Origin: Psychrobacillus sp. FSL K6-4046
Lineage (GTDB): Bacteria; Bacillota; Bacilli; Bacillales_A; Planococcaceae
Direction of reading: 5' to 3'
NCBI RefSeq assembly: GCF_038624605.1
Contig: NZ_CP152020.1
Coordinates: 186,001-250,000 of the forward strand
Length of the DNA: 64,000 nt
The translations under genes were made by a program, and so were the position numbers. A model generated the notes under the pieces. It had not been told where the DNA came from. It searched no databases and saw only the letters and a program-made list of their open reading frames with translations. Below, piece by piece: positions 51,572-60,332 of this stretch; within the stretch, counting starts at the first letter, position 1; every line of letters starts with the position of its first letter.

Positions 51572-52324
51572 AGGTAGCCACAAACTACTAATACAACTAA
51601 TTAGTAAAACACAAATAAACAAGAACGCTAGTATAAAATCCTTCTTTTCAATAGGCACTTCATGATAAAAGACTTTTCTAGGTTCCCCCGTAAAGCCTCT
51701 TGCTTCCATTGCGAACGCCACTCTTTCAGCCTTACGAACAGCCCCAGAAAGCATAGGGATCAATACGCGACGTAAACCAATCAGTCTTTTAAAAACATTG
51801 GAGTCGTCGCTTAGTCCTCTCAGTTTCTGTACTTGTTGAACTTGTATAAACTCGTCCTTTAAAAGCGGTAAAAATTGATAACCAACCATAATACCATAAG
51901 CAATTTTAGGAGACAGCTTCAACTGCTGCATTAGACTCCGTATAAATATAATTGGGTCGGTTGTTAGAGCAAATAATAGGCTTAGACTAGAAAAGGCCAA
52001 CACCCGAAAGCTTAAGGATAAGGCGTGGTTCAATTGGCTTTCCGTTATATCGACAGAACCGATGGACCAAAGAACAGTTCCAGTCCCGCTCTCTGCAAAT
52101 AGAAGAGTGGTCCAAAGGTAACCAAAAGCTGCGATTACGAAAGGAAGCATCAGCAAGGTCCAGTTTTTCCAGGATATATTGCTTAAGAATATTTGCATCA
52201 CCATAATGCTGAACCAAAAAACTAGTGGTGTCCATGGATCGAAAAAGAATGCTAGTGAAAGCATGCAAATCATTACGATCACAAACTTAACGGACGGATT
52301 CATCCTATGAAGGCTAGCACGCAT
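51569..52324 (-). CDS. ykoC: YkoC, ECF transporter membrane (T) component
   Basis: The 251-residue protein has about five helices and the EcfT/CbiQ signature with two coupling 'ARG/SG' motifs: LKLSPKIAYGIMVGYQFLPLLKDEF, KLRGLSDD, LRRVLIPMLSGAVRKAERVAFAMEARGF. It couples the ATPases of YkoD to the substrate subunit YkoE. It overlaps ykoD by 11 bases at its start and is the last gene of the TPP-controlled operon. Confidence 0.9.
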   Translation of the reverse strand: MRASLHRMNPSVKFVIVMICMLSLAFFFDPWTPLVFWFSIMVMQIFLSNISWKNWTLLMLPFVIAAFGYLWTTLLFAESGTGTVLWSIGSVDITESQLNHALSLSFRVLAFSSLSLLFALTTDPIIFIRSLMQQLKLSPKIAYGIMVGYQFLPLLKDEFIQVQQVQKLRGLSDDSNVFKRLIGLRRVLIPMLSGAVRKAERVAFAMEARGFTGEPRKVFYHEVPIEKKDFILAFLFICVLLISCISSLWLP

Positions 52325-53678
52325 AGACAGGACCTCGCTTAGGAGGAAGTAATTGATGTTCTAGCATTAAATCTTTCTTATCCCAGAAGCTGGTCGCACT
52401 ATATTTCCCTGTCACTCCTCCGTTCCTCATCAATAAGATGGAATCAGCTACCTTATACGCAAATTCCATATCGTGGGTAACGATTAGAAAAGTAGTACCT
52501 GCCCTAGAACGCTCATCTACGACTTTTAAAAGTTCTGTCAGATTAGCAGAGTCCTGACCAGAAGTTGGTTCATCCATCAAAATCACTTCCCGGTTCTGGC
52601 AAAGCATAACGGCTATAGCTAGGCGACGTTTTTGTCCATGGCTGATAGAAAATGGATGGGCCTCAGAGATGCTAGATAAATCAAGTCGTTCCAGCAATTC
52701 TTCTGTGTTTGATCCTCCGCCAAAAGAGACCTCCTCTTTTACTCTTCCTGTAACAAACAAAAATTCTGGTGACTGTGGTACATAGCCTAACAAGCTTGGC
52801 AGGACGTTGCCTTCAGCTGGCAGAACCCCTGAAAGAGCCTTTAATAATGTGGATTTTCCACTGCCGTTTGGTCCCGCTAGTACTGCGACCTCTCCTTTGT
52901 GTAAAGAAAACGAGCTTGGTTGAAGAAAACTATGGGTGCTAACTCCTTCTACTTGTAGGGATAGTTCCTGTTGGACCCTGTTATCCCGTTTAACATCGTC
53001 TATAAGCGAATTTCTGTCTTCTTTTAATCTAATTCGACGATGAAAGAAATCTTCCCAAAGGTCTAGCTTGTGTTCAATTGCTAATATCGTTAATCCAGAG
53101 CTTTGCTGCAGTGTATCCAACCATTCAATATATTGTTTTGCAGTATAAGGATCTAAGTGCGTAATCGGCTCATCTAACAATAAAACCTCTGGCTTCATAA
53201 TGAGTGCACAAGCCGTGGCGACTCTTTGTTTCATTCCTCCAGAAAGTGACTGAATGATGGAATGTCGATAAGCGGTTAACCTGGTTGCCTCCAATACTTC
53301 TGAAATTCTTGAATCCATGTCCTCTCGCGCTACTAGTAAATTCTCTAAAGTAAAGGCAAGCTCCTCCTCAACGGTTGGCATACAAAACTGCGCATCTGGA
53401 TCCTGAAAGACGGTAGCGATACGATGATTGACCTCGCCTGGTCGATAAGAATTGCTGTCCTTCCCAAAAAGCTCTATTTTCCCGGAAACTATTCCATCGC
53501 AATTGTCAGGGTAGAGGCGGTTACACAAATATAGCAATGTACTTTTCCCACAGCCACTTGGACCGGTAATCACAACACGCTCTCCTTGTTCAATAGACAT
53601 CGAAAAATTTGATAATACAGGAACCTCTTCATCAGGAAATGAAAAAGAAACATTTTCGAGACGGATAACATTAGACAC
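52314..53678 (-). CDS. ykoD: YkoD, double ATPase of the ECF-type transporter
   Basis: The 454-residue protein has two ABC ATPase domains. The first has Walker A GPSGCGKSTLL (about 36), signature SLSGGMKQR and Walker B VLLLDEP. The second has GPNGSGKSTLL (about 265), signature ISHGQKRR and VILMDEP. Energy coupling for a thiamine-precursor transporter is known for this family. GTG at 53678 has AAAGGTG six bases upstream and is preferred over GTG 53687; it overlaps ykoE by 8 bases. Confidence 0.92.
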   Translation of the reverse strand: MSNVIRLENVSFSFPDEEVPVLSNFSMSIEQGERVVITGPSGCGKSTLLYLCNRLYPDNCDGIVSGKIELFGKDSNSYRPGEVNHRIATVFQDPDAQFCMPTVEEELAFTLENLLVAREDMDSRISEVLEATRLTAYRHSIIQSLSGGMKQRVATACALIMKPEVLLLDEPITHLDPYTAKQYIEWLDTLQQSSGLTILAIEHKLDLWEDFFHRRIRLKEDRNSLIDDVKRDNRVQQELSLQVEGVSTHSFLQPSSFSLHKGEVAVLAGPNGSGKSTLLKALSGVLPAEGNVLPSLLGYVPQSPEFLFVTGRVKEEVSFGGGSNTEELLERLDLSSISEAHPFSISHGQKRRLAIAVMLCQNREVILMDEPTSGQDSANLTELLKVVDERSRAGTTFLIVTHDMEFAYKVADSILLMRNGGVTGKYSATSFWDKKDLMLEHQLLPPKRGPVYAC

Positions 53679-54252
53679 GTGCGTCACCTTTTTTAGAGCG
53701 TGAAATAGAATATCCTCTTAATGAACCCGTTGCAAGCAAACCATCAGCTATGGCTTTGCCGCCTACACCAGCAATCAGTGTCCCGCTAAAAATCCGAACG
53801 ACAAGCATAAAAAGGACGTACCCAGTAGTATAAACTGTAAATCCTCCTAAAAAATATCCATACACAAAGCTAAAAACTGCAGACCCTGCACCAGCAAGCA
53901 TTAATACCCAAAGGTCAAATCGTTTATAGCGGGTAGCTGCGAATACTGCCTCTGCACCCAATCCTTGAATGACACCTGAAAGGATAAGTCGTGGTCCAAC
54001 AGCATTACCTAAAAGCACCTCTATTGCGGCTGCAATAGTTTCAGAGATTACAGCAGCTCCTGGTTTGCGAATGATATACATACAGATGATAGAAACGATA
54101 AACCATACTCCAAAAATCCATTCATATGCGATTGGACCAATAAACCCTGACCAAATATTTCCGACATGAAGGAATAGTAAATACACAATCCCAAATACTA
54201 CTGCAAAGATAGACATTAAAATAATCTCTTTTAGCTTCCATGATTTAAGCAT
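53671..54252 (-). CDS. ykoE: YkoE, substrate-binding (S) membrane component
   Basis: The 193-residue protein has about six helices: LKSWKLKEIILMSIFAVVFGIVYLLF, GPIAYEWIFGVWFIV, IRKPGAAVISETIAAAIEVLLGN and GVIQGLGAEAVFAATRYKRFD. This matches YkoE closely in order and length. It binds the hydroxymethylpyrimidine-type thiamine precursor with YkoF's help. GGAG nine bases before the ATG at 54252 favours this start over 54267. It overlaps ykoF by 8 bases. Confidence 0.92.
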   Translation of the reverse strand: MLKSWKLKEIILMSIFAVVFGIVYLLFLHVGNIWSGFIGPIAYEWIFGVWFIVSIICMYIIRKPGAAVISETIAAAIEVLLGNAVGPRLILSGVIQGLGAEAVFAATRYKRFDLWVLMLAGAGSAVFSFVYGYFLGGFTVYTTGYVLFMLVVRIFSGTLIAGVGGKAIADGLLATGSLRGYSISRSKKGDARV

Positions 54253-54835
54253 GAAGATTATCTCCATGAGAAGGACTGTTAATGCTCATCGATAAAGTCA
54301 TTACTAAATGTTTGTGCTCCTCTGATCTGGCTCTGCTAAAGGTAGCTTCGTAGAAGGCAAATACATCATGGATATCTCCATGGATACCGCTTGCATAATG
54401 CATGGACTCATTGAATACACCAGCGTCTTTCGCATGCTGAATCTCTTTGTAGATAACATCCATATAGTTTGGATTGTTCATTGGATATAAGGCGAATTGA
54501 GAGGACACATATTGTTTAGTTGCATCCATATTAGCAACCTCATCCCCTCTTTCTAAATAAACGTCAGCTGCTGTGTCACCTGGACAGCCCGCTGAAAATG
54601 TTCCTGATAGAGCCACGTGTACCCCAGTTTTTGCTGCATTTAAAGCTATTGATTTTGCCACATTAAATACATGAGCTTGTTTTCCCCTGATCACAGTCGA
54701 TACGTCATCCGTATGCATCCACACATTGGATGTGTCTGTATCCTGTAACGCCCCCTTAATAATACTGATAAACTCATTGCTCATTGGATGTAGGGAGAAA
54801 CGAAACCCTACAATCGGACTTAAACCACATTCCAT
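54245..54835 (-). CDS. ykoF: YkoF, thiamine/HMP-binding protein
   Basis: The 196-residue soluble protein shows the YkoF repeat structure: CGLSPIVGFRFSLHPMSNEF, VWMHTDDVSTVIRG, then a second copy, AQFALYPMN-like SQFALYPMNNPNYMDVI and ASGIHGDIHDVFAF. Each repeat is a ferredoxin-like fold that can bind thiamine or hydroxymethylpyrimidine. GGAGGG lies 6 bases before the ATG. It is the first gene after the TPP riboswitch. Confidence 0.93.
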   Translation of the reverse strand: MECGLSPIVGFRFSLHPMSNEFISIIKGALQDTDTSNVWMHTDDVSTVIRGKQAHVFNVAKSIALNAAKTGVHVALSGTFSAGCPGDTAADVYLERGDEVANMDATKQYVSSQFALYPMNNPNYMDVIYKEIQHAKDAGVFNESMHYASGIHGDIHDVFAFYEATFSRARSEEHKHLVMTLSMSINSPSHGDNLHA

Positions 54836-54861
54836 TCAAAACCCTCCTTAAAATTTTTCAT

Positions 54862-55015
54862 AAAAAAAAGCTACATCCGTGAAGATGCAGCCACTAACCT
54901 TATGAAAAAAAGGAAAGTCACCGCACTTCCTCACGCAGGTATTATCCTGATCGAGTAATAAGGGATCGGAGCTTAAAAAGCTCTCATCACAGCCAAAGTG
55001 GGCACCCCTAGTGCA
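54862..55015 (-). promoter_or_regulatory. TPP riboswitch with terminator
   Basis: On the minus strand, cactaggggtgcc (55001-55013), ggctgtgatgaga, and gatcaggataatacctgcgtgaggaagtg form the thi-box aptamer. A terminator (gctgcatc / ggatgtagc, then T8; 54862-54891) follows before ykoF. Thiamine diphosphate should prevent expression of ykoFEDC. Confidence 0.97.
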
Positions 55016-55172
55016 GAAACGGTATGTAGTTTTCCAATTATGTAAGATTTACACAATCTGTTTTTTTATGTGACCACAGTATAGCGTATAAAAATATTAT
55101 TGTAAATACAGTTGAATTCTTTTCTCAAATCAGCGATGCTTAAATTATCAGAAAATCATTAGGGGGAATTGG

Positions 55173-56132
55173 ATGTATAAAATATTTATTACTAGAAAGT
55201 TACCGGAAGAGATTGTACAACCACTAAGAGAAAAATTTGAAGTCATTATGTGGCATAGCGATGAAATTCCAATGAAGTACGAGGATATCAAAAAAGAGGC
55301 AAAGGATTGTAATGCTTTGTGGACCGTTCTCTCGGATAAAGTGGACCGGGAACTGATAGAAAGCCTACCAAATCTAAGAATTATATCTAATCTTGCGGTC
55401 GGCTATAATAACATTGATATCGAGGCTGCAAAAGAAAAAGGGATTATTGTAACCAATACACCAGGTGTGTTAACGGAAACTACAGCAGATTTAACATTTG
55501 CCTTATTACTAGCAACTGCTCGTCGTATTACAGAAGCGGAGCAGGATATTCGTGCAGGGAAATGGAAGTCTTGGACACCGATGCAACTAACCGGCATGGA
55601 CGTTTATGGGTCAACCTTAGGAATTATAGGCATGGGGAGAATCGGTGAAGCAGTCGCACGCCGGGCAAAAGGGTTTGATATGAAGGTCTTATACCATAAT
55701 CGAACAAGAAAATTAGAATCTGAGCAACAGTATAACTTTACATATGTGGAGCTCGAGACACTACTAAAGGAGTCAGATTTTGTTGTAATATTGACTCCTC
55801 TCACTCCAGAAACTAGAGGCTTAATTGGGAAAAAAGAACTGGAAATGATGAAGGAAACCTCAGCTCTTATTAATGTGGCACGAGGAGGAATAGTTGATGA
55901 GCAGGAGCTTTATGATGCCCTAGTCAACAAAAGCATTTGGGCTGCGGGTCTAGACGTTTTTGAAACGGAGCCAGTCCCATTAGATCATCCACTTTTAACC
56001 TTACCTAACGTGACTGTCCTACCCCATATCGGTAGTGCCAGTATCTATACAAGACTTGCTATGATGCAGATCAATGCTACGGCCATTGAAGATGCATTAG
56101 AGGAACGGGTACCAGAAAACAGAGTGGTTTAA
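55173..56132 (+). CDS. D-isomer-specific 2-hydroxyacid dehydrogenase (glyoxylate/hydroxypyruvate reductase-like)
   Basis: The 319-residue enzyme has the NAD(P)-binding motif GIIGMGRIG at about residue 148 and catalytic residues Arg in NVARGGIVDE (about 236), Glu in DVFETEP (about 265) and His in PHIGSAS (about 284). Best resemblance is to GyaR/glyoxylate reductases, also called D-glycerate dehydrogenases. AGGGGGAATTGG precedes the ATG. With aceA and aceB elsewhere in the window, conversion of glyoxylate to glycolate is possible, but substrate is inferred only from family. Confidence 0.9.
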   Translation: MYKIFITRKLPEEIVQPLREKFEVIMWHSDEIPMKYEDIKKEAKDCNALWTVLSDKVDRELIESLPNLRIISNLAVGYNNIDIEAAKEKGIIVTNTPGVLTETTADLTFALLLATARRITEAEQDIRAGKWKSWTPMQLTGMDVYGSTLGIIGMGRIGEAVARRAKGFDMKVLYHNRTRKLESEQQYNFTYVELETLLKESDFVVILTPLTPETRGLIGKKELEMMKETSALINVARGGIVDEQELYDALVNKSIWAAGLDVFETEPVPLDHPLLTLPNVTVLPHIGSASIYTRLAMMQINATAIEDALEERVPENRVV

Positions 56133-56143
56133 AGTGTAAGAGA

Positions 56144-56175
56144 TGCCATGAACATAGCGTTCATGGCTTTTTTAT
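56144..56175 (+). terminator. Intrinsic terminator after the dehydrogenase gene
   Basis: gccatgaac / gttcatggc is followed by T6. Confidence 0.9.
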
Positions 56176-56213
56176 GTTTTGTGGGGTGAGAAAAATATAA
56201 AAATAAACCCTAC

Positions 56214-56349
56214 CGGTGATAAAACCTCGCGAACGGTGATAAAACCTTTATGAGCGGTGATAAATCTCTACGAACGGTGATAAAATCTCGTGAACGGTGA
56301 TAAACCTCCCCCGAGCGGTGATAAATTCAAAATCTCCTCTTTATCACAA
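56214..56349. repeat. Periodic intergenic array: six copies of CGGTGATAAA
   Basis: The 10-mer starts at 56214, 56234, 56255, 56275, 56295 and 56316, so steps are 20, 21, 20, 20 and 21 bp. Each copy is preceded by ga(a/g) or ta. The bases between are less conserved (cctcgcgaa, ctctacgaa, ctcgtgaa). A single inverted partial copy, tttatcac, is at 56340-56347. No ORF is present. It sits just past the terminator of the dehydrogenase gene. Confidence 0.85.
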
Positions 56350-56523
56350 ATAATTAATAATTACATCGTTATTTATATGAATAGATTGTCTAGGGTTCAC
56401 TAATTACTTAATGAAAAATGACTAGAAAAATGATGCATAATATTCAGATAAAGATAGAATAATAACAATCATTTATTAAGTGAATTTGCAATATACAAAT
56501 TTTTTTAGTAATATTAGTAGTTA

Positions 56524-56628
56524 TAAATTAGACGTCCTTTAATTTCCAAATTCAGGGAAGTTTAATTGTTTAGGATTTTAGCAATTATTTATAGATTTTG
56601 AAGGAGGAGCGATCGAACGTCTAATTTA
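56524..56628 (+). other. Long-range perfect 12-bp inverted repeat before opuAC
   Basis: taaattagacgt (56524-56535) and acgtctaattta (56617-56628) are exact reverse complements with 81 bases between. The loop contains a GGAGGAG (56601-56608) with no start codon nearby. If transcribed, this would be a large stem ending 30 bases before the opuAC start. Between the array and this element (56350-56523) the sequence is AT-rich with nothing recognisable. Confidence 0.5.
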
Positions 56629-56658
56629 AAAACTGAATGAAAAGAGGTAGTCAAACTA

Positions 56659-57654
56659 ATGAAAAAGATTATGTTATTTTTTTCACTTTGTATGCTTTTA
56701 GTACTTGCAGCCTGTGGCAGTGAGACAAGCAAGGACAATATTGAGGTGATTAAGTTTGCTGATGCGGGGTGGGATAGTATTCGCCTACACAATAGCATAG
56801 CTCAAACAATCGTCGAAGAAGGTTATGGTTATGAAACCGAAGTAACAAGTGGAACAACGGCGGCAACCATGCAGTCACTTGAAAAGGGCGACATAAATGT
56901 CTATATGGAAGTATGGACCGATAACATTAAAGATGTCTACGAAAAAGCAATTGAAAGTGGAGATATCATAAAGGTAGCTACTAATTTCGCTGATAACGCG
57001 CAAGGATTATATGTTCCAACTTACGTGATAGAAGGAGATGCAGAACGAGGTATTGAACCAATAGCACCGGATTTAAAAACGGTTCAAGACTTAGAGAAGT
57101 ATCCAGAAATTTTCCAAGATCCCGAAGATAGCAGTAAAGGCCGAGTGGTCGGTGCTCCATCTAGTTGGGTAGTAAGTGAGTATTTGGGGACGAAACTTGA
57201 AACATATGGCCTTGACGAACAATATAACTATCTAGCACCTGGCTCTGATTCTGCCATTGTTGCAGATCTAGCTGGCGCATATAAAAAAGGCGAGCCGTGG
57301 GTAGGTTATTATTGGTCACCAACGTGGGTAACAGCAAGCTACGATTTAACTCTATTAGAAGACGCACCATACGATGAAGCAACATGGAATGATTCGAAGG
57401 GAACTGAATTTCCTCCGAATGATGTAGTGGTTGCTGTTCATAAAGATTTACCAACACAAGCTAAGGAAGTAGTAGACTTTTTAAGTAACTATGAAACTAG
57501 CAATGATTTAACTGAAAGTGCTTTAGATTACATGCAAGAAAATGATGTGGAAGCAGATGAAGCCGCTATTTGGTGGATGAAAGAGTATGAAGATATTTGG
57601 ACAGCTTGGGTGTCAGAAGAAGTGGCAGAAAAAGTTAAAGCTTCTTTAAAATAA
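56659..57654 (+). CDS. opuAC: Glycine betaine-type ABC transporter, substrate-binding lipoprotein
   Basis: The 331-residue protein has a signal peptide and lipobox LVLAAC (Cys about 19). The OpuAC/ProX domain shows FADAGWDSIRLHNSIAQ, GTTAATMQSLEKGDINVYMEVWTDNI, APSSWVVSEYLG, and GYYWSPTWVTASYDL; the Trp residues fit the aromatic cage for a trimethylammonium group. It is the first gene of a C-B-A order operon, the reverse of B. subtilis opuAA-AB-AC. Glycine betaine or a related solute is the likely substrate; proline-betaine or choline is possible. Confidence 0.88.
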   Translation: MKKIMLFFSLCMLLVLAACGSETSKDNIEVIKFADAGWDSIRLHNSIAQTIVEEGYGYETEVTSGTTAATMQSLEKGDINVYMEVWTDNIKDVYEKAIESGDIIKVATNFADNAQGLYVPTYVIEGDAERGIEPIAPDLKTVQDLEKYPEIFQDPEDSSKGRVVGAPSSWVVSEYLGTKLETYGLDEQYNYLAPGSDSAIVADLAGAYKKGEPWVGYYWSPTWVTASYDLTLLEDAPYDEATWNDSKGTEFPPNDVVVAVHKDLPTQAKEVVDFLSNYETSNDLTESALDYMQENDVEADEAAIWWMKEYEDIWTAWVSEEVAEKVKASLK

Positions 57655-57717
57655 TTCATAACTCAATCTAACTAAAAGAGAGGTGACCTGCGACTGTATG
57701 TTTTGCAGTCCTACTAT

Positions 57718-58578
57718 ATGACAGAATTTCCAGATGTACGTTTTCCAATCGGGGATGTAGTAGAAAAATTCGTAGATTTTTTAGCCGCGAACTTTGATGC
57801 ATTCTTTGATTTTATCTTTATTATTTCTTCCTCTATGATTAAAGGCTTAGAGGCAGGTCTATTAGCAATACCATGGTGGTTATTTATTGTTATCATCTTT
57901 TTAATAGGGTGGTATTTTAATAATATTTATGGAGGATTGCTTTATGGGGCATTTATCTTTTTAATAGGCTCCTTTGATTTGTGGCCGGAAACGATGACCA
58001 CGATTTCCATCGTTCTAATCTCCGTAATTTTGTCTCTTGTAATAGGCATTCCGCTAGGCGTTGGAATGGCTTTTAGTAAGTCCATGTCCAGAATCATGCG
58101 CCCAATATTAGACGCAATGCAGACAATGCCAAGCTTTGTCTATTTAATACCAGTAATTTTCTTCTTTCCACTAGGAAATGTACCAGCAGTTATTGCGACA
58201 ATCATTTATGCGTTACCACCAGTAATCCGTTTAACAGAATTAGGGATCCGAAGTGTAGATAAAGAAATTGTAGAGTCTGCACAATCATTTGGTTCCTCTT
58301 CCTCTCAAATGCTCATGAAAGTTCAACTACCACAAGCCTTACCTACAATTATGGCTGGTATCAATCAAACAACGATGATGGCTCTTGCAATGGCTGTTGT
58401 TGGTTCTATGGTTGGGGCACAGGGACTTGGAGAGCGAGTACTCTTTGCGATTAACCGAATTGACATATCCCTTGGTTTTGAAGCCGGAATTAGTATCGTC
58501 TTTCTAGCGATCATCATCGACCGAGTTACCGGAGGAATTGCAAATCGCCTTCAGAAACATAGGAGGGATGTAGCATGA
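57718..58578 (+). CDS. opuAB: Glycine betaine-type ABC transporter, permease
   Basis: The 286-residue protein has about seven helices and the inner-membrane coupling motif EIVESAQSFGSSSSQMLMKVQLPQALPTIMAGINQTTMMAL. The N-terminal region, FPIGDVVEKFVDFLAANFDAFFDFI, matches OpuAB/ProW. The ATG at 57718 has no ribosome site of its own. A seven-codon ORF (57698-57721, AGAGGTGA 11 bases upstream) overlaps it as ATGA, so coupled re-initiation is possible. A TTG at 57703 is the alternative. The stop overlaps the opuAA ATG. Confidence 0.88.
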   Translation: MTEFPDVRFPIGDVVEKFVDFLAANFDAFFDFIFIISSSMIKGLEAGLLAIPWWLFIVIIFLIGWYFNNIYGGLLYGAFIFLIGSFDLWPETMTTISIVLISVILSLVIGIPLGVGMAFSKSMSRIMRPILDAMQTMPSFVYLIPVIFFFPLGNVPAVIATIIYALPPVIRLTELGIRSVDKEIVESAQSFGSSSSQMLMKVQLPQALPTIMAGINQTTMMALAMAVVGSMVGAQGLGERVLFAINRIDISLGFEAGISIVFLAIIIDRVTGGIANRLQKHRRDVA

Positions 58579-59777
58579 CAGTAAAATTAAGACTAGAAAA
58601 TGTATCCAAAATATTTGGACCACGCCCTAAAAAAATTATCCCAATGGTAGAGAAGAGTGTACCAAAGGAAGAGATATTAGCTAAGACAGGGCATACTGTT
58701 GGAGTGTACAATGCTTCTATGGAAATCATGGAAGGAGAGACCTTCGTCATCATGGGGCTGTCTGGAAGTGGCAAATCTACCCTAATCCGTTGCTTGAATT
58801 TATTAAATAGACCTACCTCAGGTGCTATTTATGTCGATGGGGAAAATGTGGTCGATTACAATAAGACACAGGTAAAATTTTATCGTCAAAAGAAAATAGC
58901 AATGGTATTCCAACACTTTGGACTGTTTAGTCATCGTACAGTATTAGAAAATATTGAGTATGGATTAGAAATTAGAGGTATGTCCAAGAAGGAGCGTCAG
59001 GAAATTGCTCAGAAGCATTTAGAGACGGTCGGTCTTAAAGGATATGAAAACCAATATCCAGATGAGCTTTCTGGCGGTATGCGTCAGCGAGTTGGCATCG
59101 CAAGAGCGCTTGCGAACGATCCAGACATCCTATTAATGGACGAGCCCTTCAGTGCACTTGACCCACTAATCCGTAGAGAAATGCAGCTAGAGCTTTTAGA
59201 TATCCAAAATCGTCTGCAAAAAACAATTATTTTTATTACACATGACGTCAACGAAGCATTTAAAATTGGTGACCGTGTGGCTGTTATGAAAAACGGGAAA
59301 GTAGAGCAAATTGGTACGCCAGAAGAAATTCTAGAAAATCCGGCTAGCAGCTATATTTCCGAATTCATACGCGATATCGATCGTACTAAAATTCTTCAAG
59401 CTGAGCATATCATGTCTAAGCCAAATGGATTAGTATCCTTAAAGGATGGACTAAATGTTGCAATCCAGGTAATGAGAGAGAATGGTAACTCGAGTGCGTT
59501 TGTAGTTGACAGAAAGCGACAGCTACAAGGTATTATTACCATCGACCAGGCTATTGAAGGGATGAAACAAAAGAAAACCTTGCAAGAAGCAATGTCGAAG
59601 GAAGTAAAAACTGTACATCCAGAAGAATATGTACAAGATTTAATACAACAGGTACTTGATTCCAAGTATCCTCTCGTTGTTACAGACGAGGAAGGTACGA
59701 TGAAAGGAATTATTTTACGAGTGCATGTATTGGCAAGTTTAATAAGTGATCCGATCGAAGAAACGGAAGAAATATAA
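58575..59777 (+). CDS. opuAA: Glycine betaine-type ABC transporter, ATPase with CBS domains
   Basis: The 400-residue ATPase has Walker A GLSGSGKST at about 61, signature ELSGGMRQRVGIARAL, Walker B DILLMDEP, and the H-loop IFITHD. Residues about 280-395 make two CBS domains (GNSSAFVVDRKRQLQGIITI; YPLVVTDEEGTMKGIILR), which in OpuA sense ionic strength and gate transport. It overlaps the permease by 4 bases. The operon should serve osmoprotection. Confidence 0.92.
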   Translation: MTVKLRLENVSKIFGPRPKKIIPMVEKSVPKEEILAKTGHTVGVYNASMEIMEGETFVIMGLSGSGKSTLIRCLNLLNRPTSGAIYVDGENVVDYNKTQVKFYRQKKIAMVFQHFGLFSHRTVLENIEYGLEIRGMSKKERQEIAQKHLETVGLKGYENQYPDELSGGMRQRVGIARALANDPDILLMDEPFSALDPLIRREMQLELLDIQNRLQKTIIFITHDVNEAFKIGDRVAVMKNGKVEQIGTPEEILENPASSYISEFIRDIDRTKILQAEHIMSKPNGLVSLKDGLNVAIQVMRENGNSSAFVVDRKRQLQGIITIDQAIEGMKQKKTLQEAMSKEVKTVHPEEYVQDLIQQVLDSKYPLVVTDEEGTMKGIILRVHVLASLISDPIEETEEI

Positions 59778-59787
59778 ATATCAAGGA

Positions 59788-59822
59788 AGCCCAAAGACAA
59801 TTACATGTCTTTGGGCTTTTTA
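59788..59822 (+). terminator. Intrinsic terminator of the opuA operon
   Basis: agcccaaagac / gtctttgggct is followed by TTTTTATAT. Confidence 0.92.
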
Positions 59823-59967
59823 TATTGGCCATTTAAAGATGAAAAATGAAAACAACATGTGTAATAAATGGAATAGTATTTGGTTAATTATGTTAAAATT
59901 TAACATGTAAACATAGTGTTGTTTGAGAATTATTAGAAGTCATTTTAAGTCTTTAGGAGATGAAAAA

Positions 59968-60309
59968 ATGAAGAGAATGTCACTCTATTGCCTATGTATC
60001 TTGTTCTTATGCTCCTGTAGTCAATTCAATGAACCATTATTAAATGGTGAGATGGTTAAACTTACAATTGAATGTAAAGAAGGTGAAATAATAGAAATTG
60101 AAAACGAAAAAACCATTAATAAAGTGGTTAGGGAAATCAACGAATCAAAAAGAGAAGGTACACAAGAGATGGAATTTGATCTGGAGCATCTCTCTACACT
60201 CGAAAATAATGAAGGTGAGACAAAATCTTTCAATTTATTTAGTAACGGAAAAGTCACCATGGCTGGATACTACATCCACTCAAATATAGATAACTTTTGT
60301 GAAGAATAG
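59968..60309 (+). CDS. Small lipoprotein of unknown function
   Basis: The 113-residue product has a short signal peptide with lipobox LFLCSC (Cys about 17). The mature part is acidic and contains IECKEGEIIEIENEKTINKVVREINESKREG, with the YHS-like 'threshold' pattern of small Bacillus lipoproteins that read out a 'KTI--VV-EI' helix. AGGAG lies before the ATG at 59968; an in-frame start at 59923 has none. It is next to the GNAT gene, 23 bases apart. Confidence 0.65.
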   Translation: MKRMSLYCLCILFLCSCSQFNEPLLNGEMVKLTIECKEGEIIEIENEKTINKVVREINESKREGTQEMEFDLEHLSTLENNEGETKSFNLFSNGKVTMAGYYIHSNIDNFCEE

Positions 60310-60332
60310 TTCTATGTTTAAGGAGGTATTAT

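Noticed and set aside
56214-56349. CRISPR or coding repeat
   Set aside because: The core is 10 bases with 10-11-base gaps, no ORF spans it and no cas gene is near.
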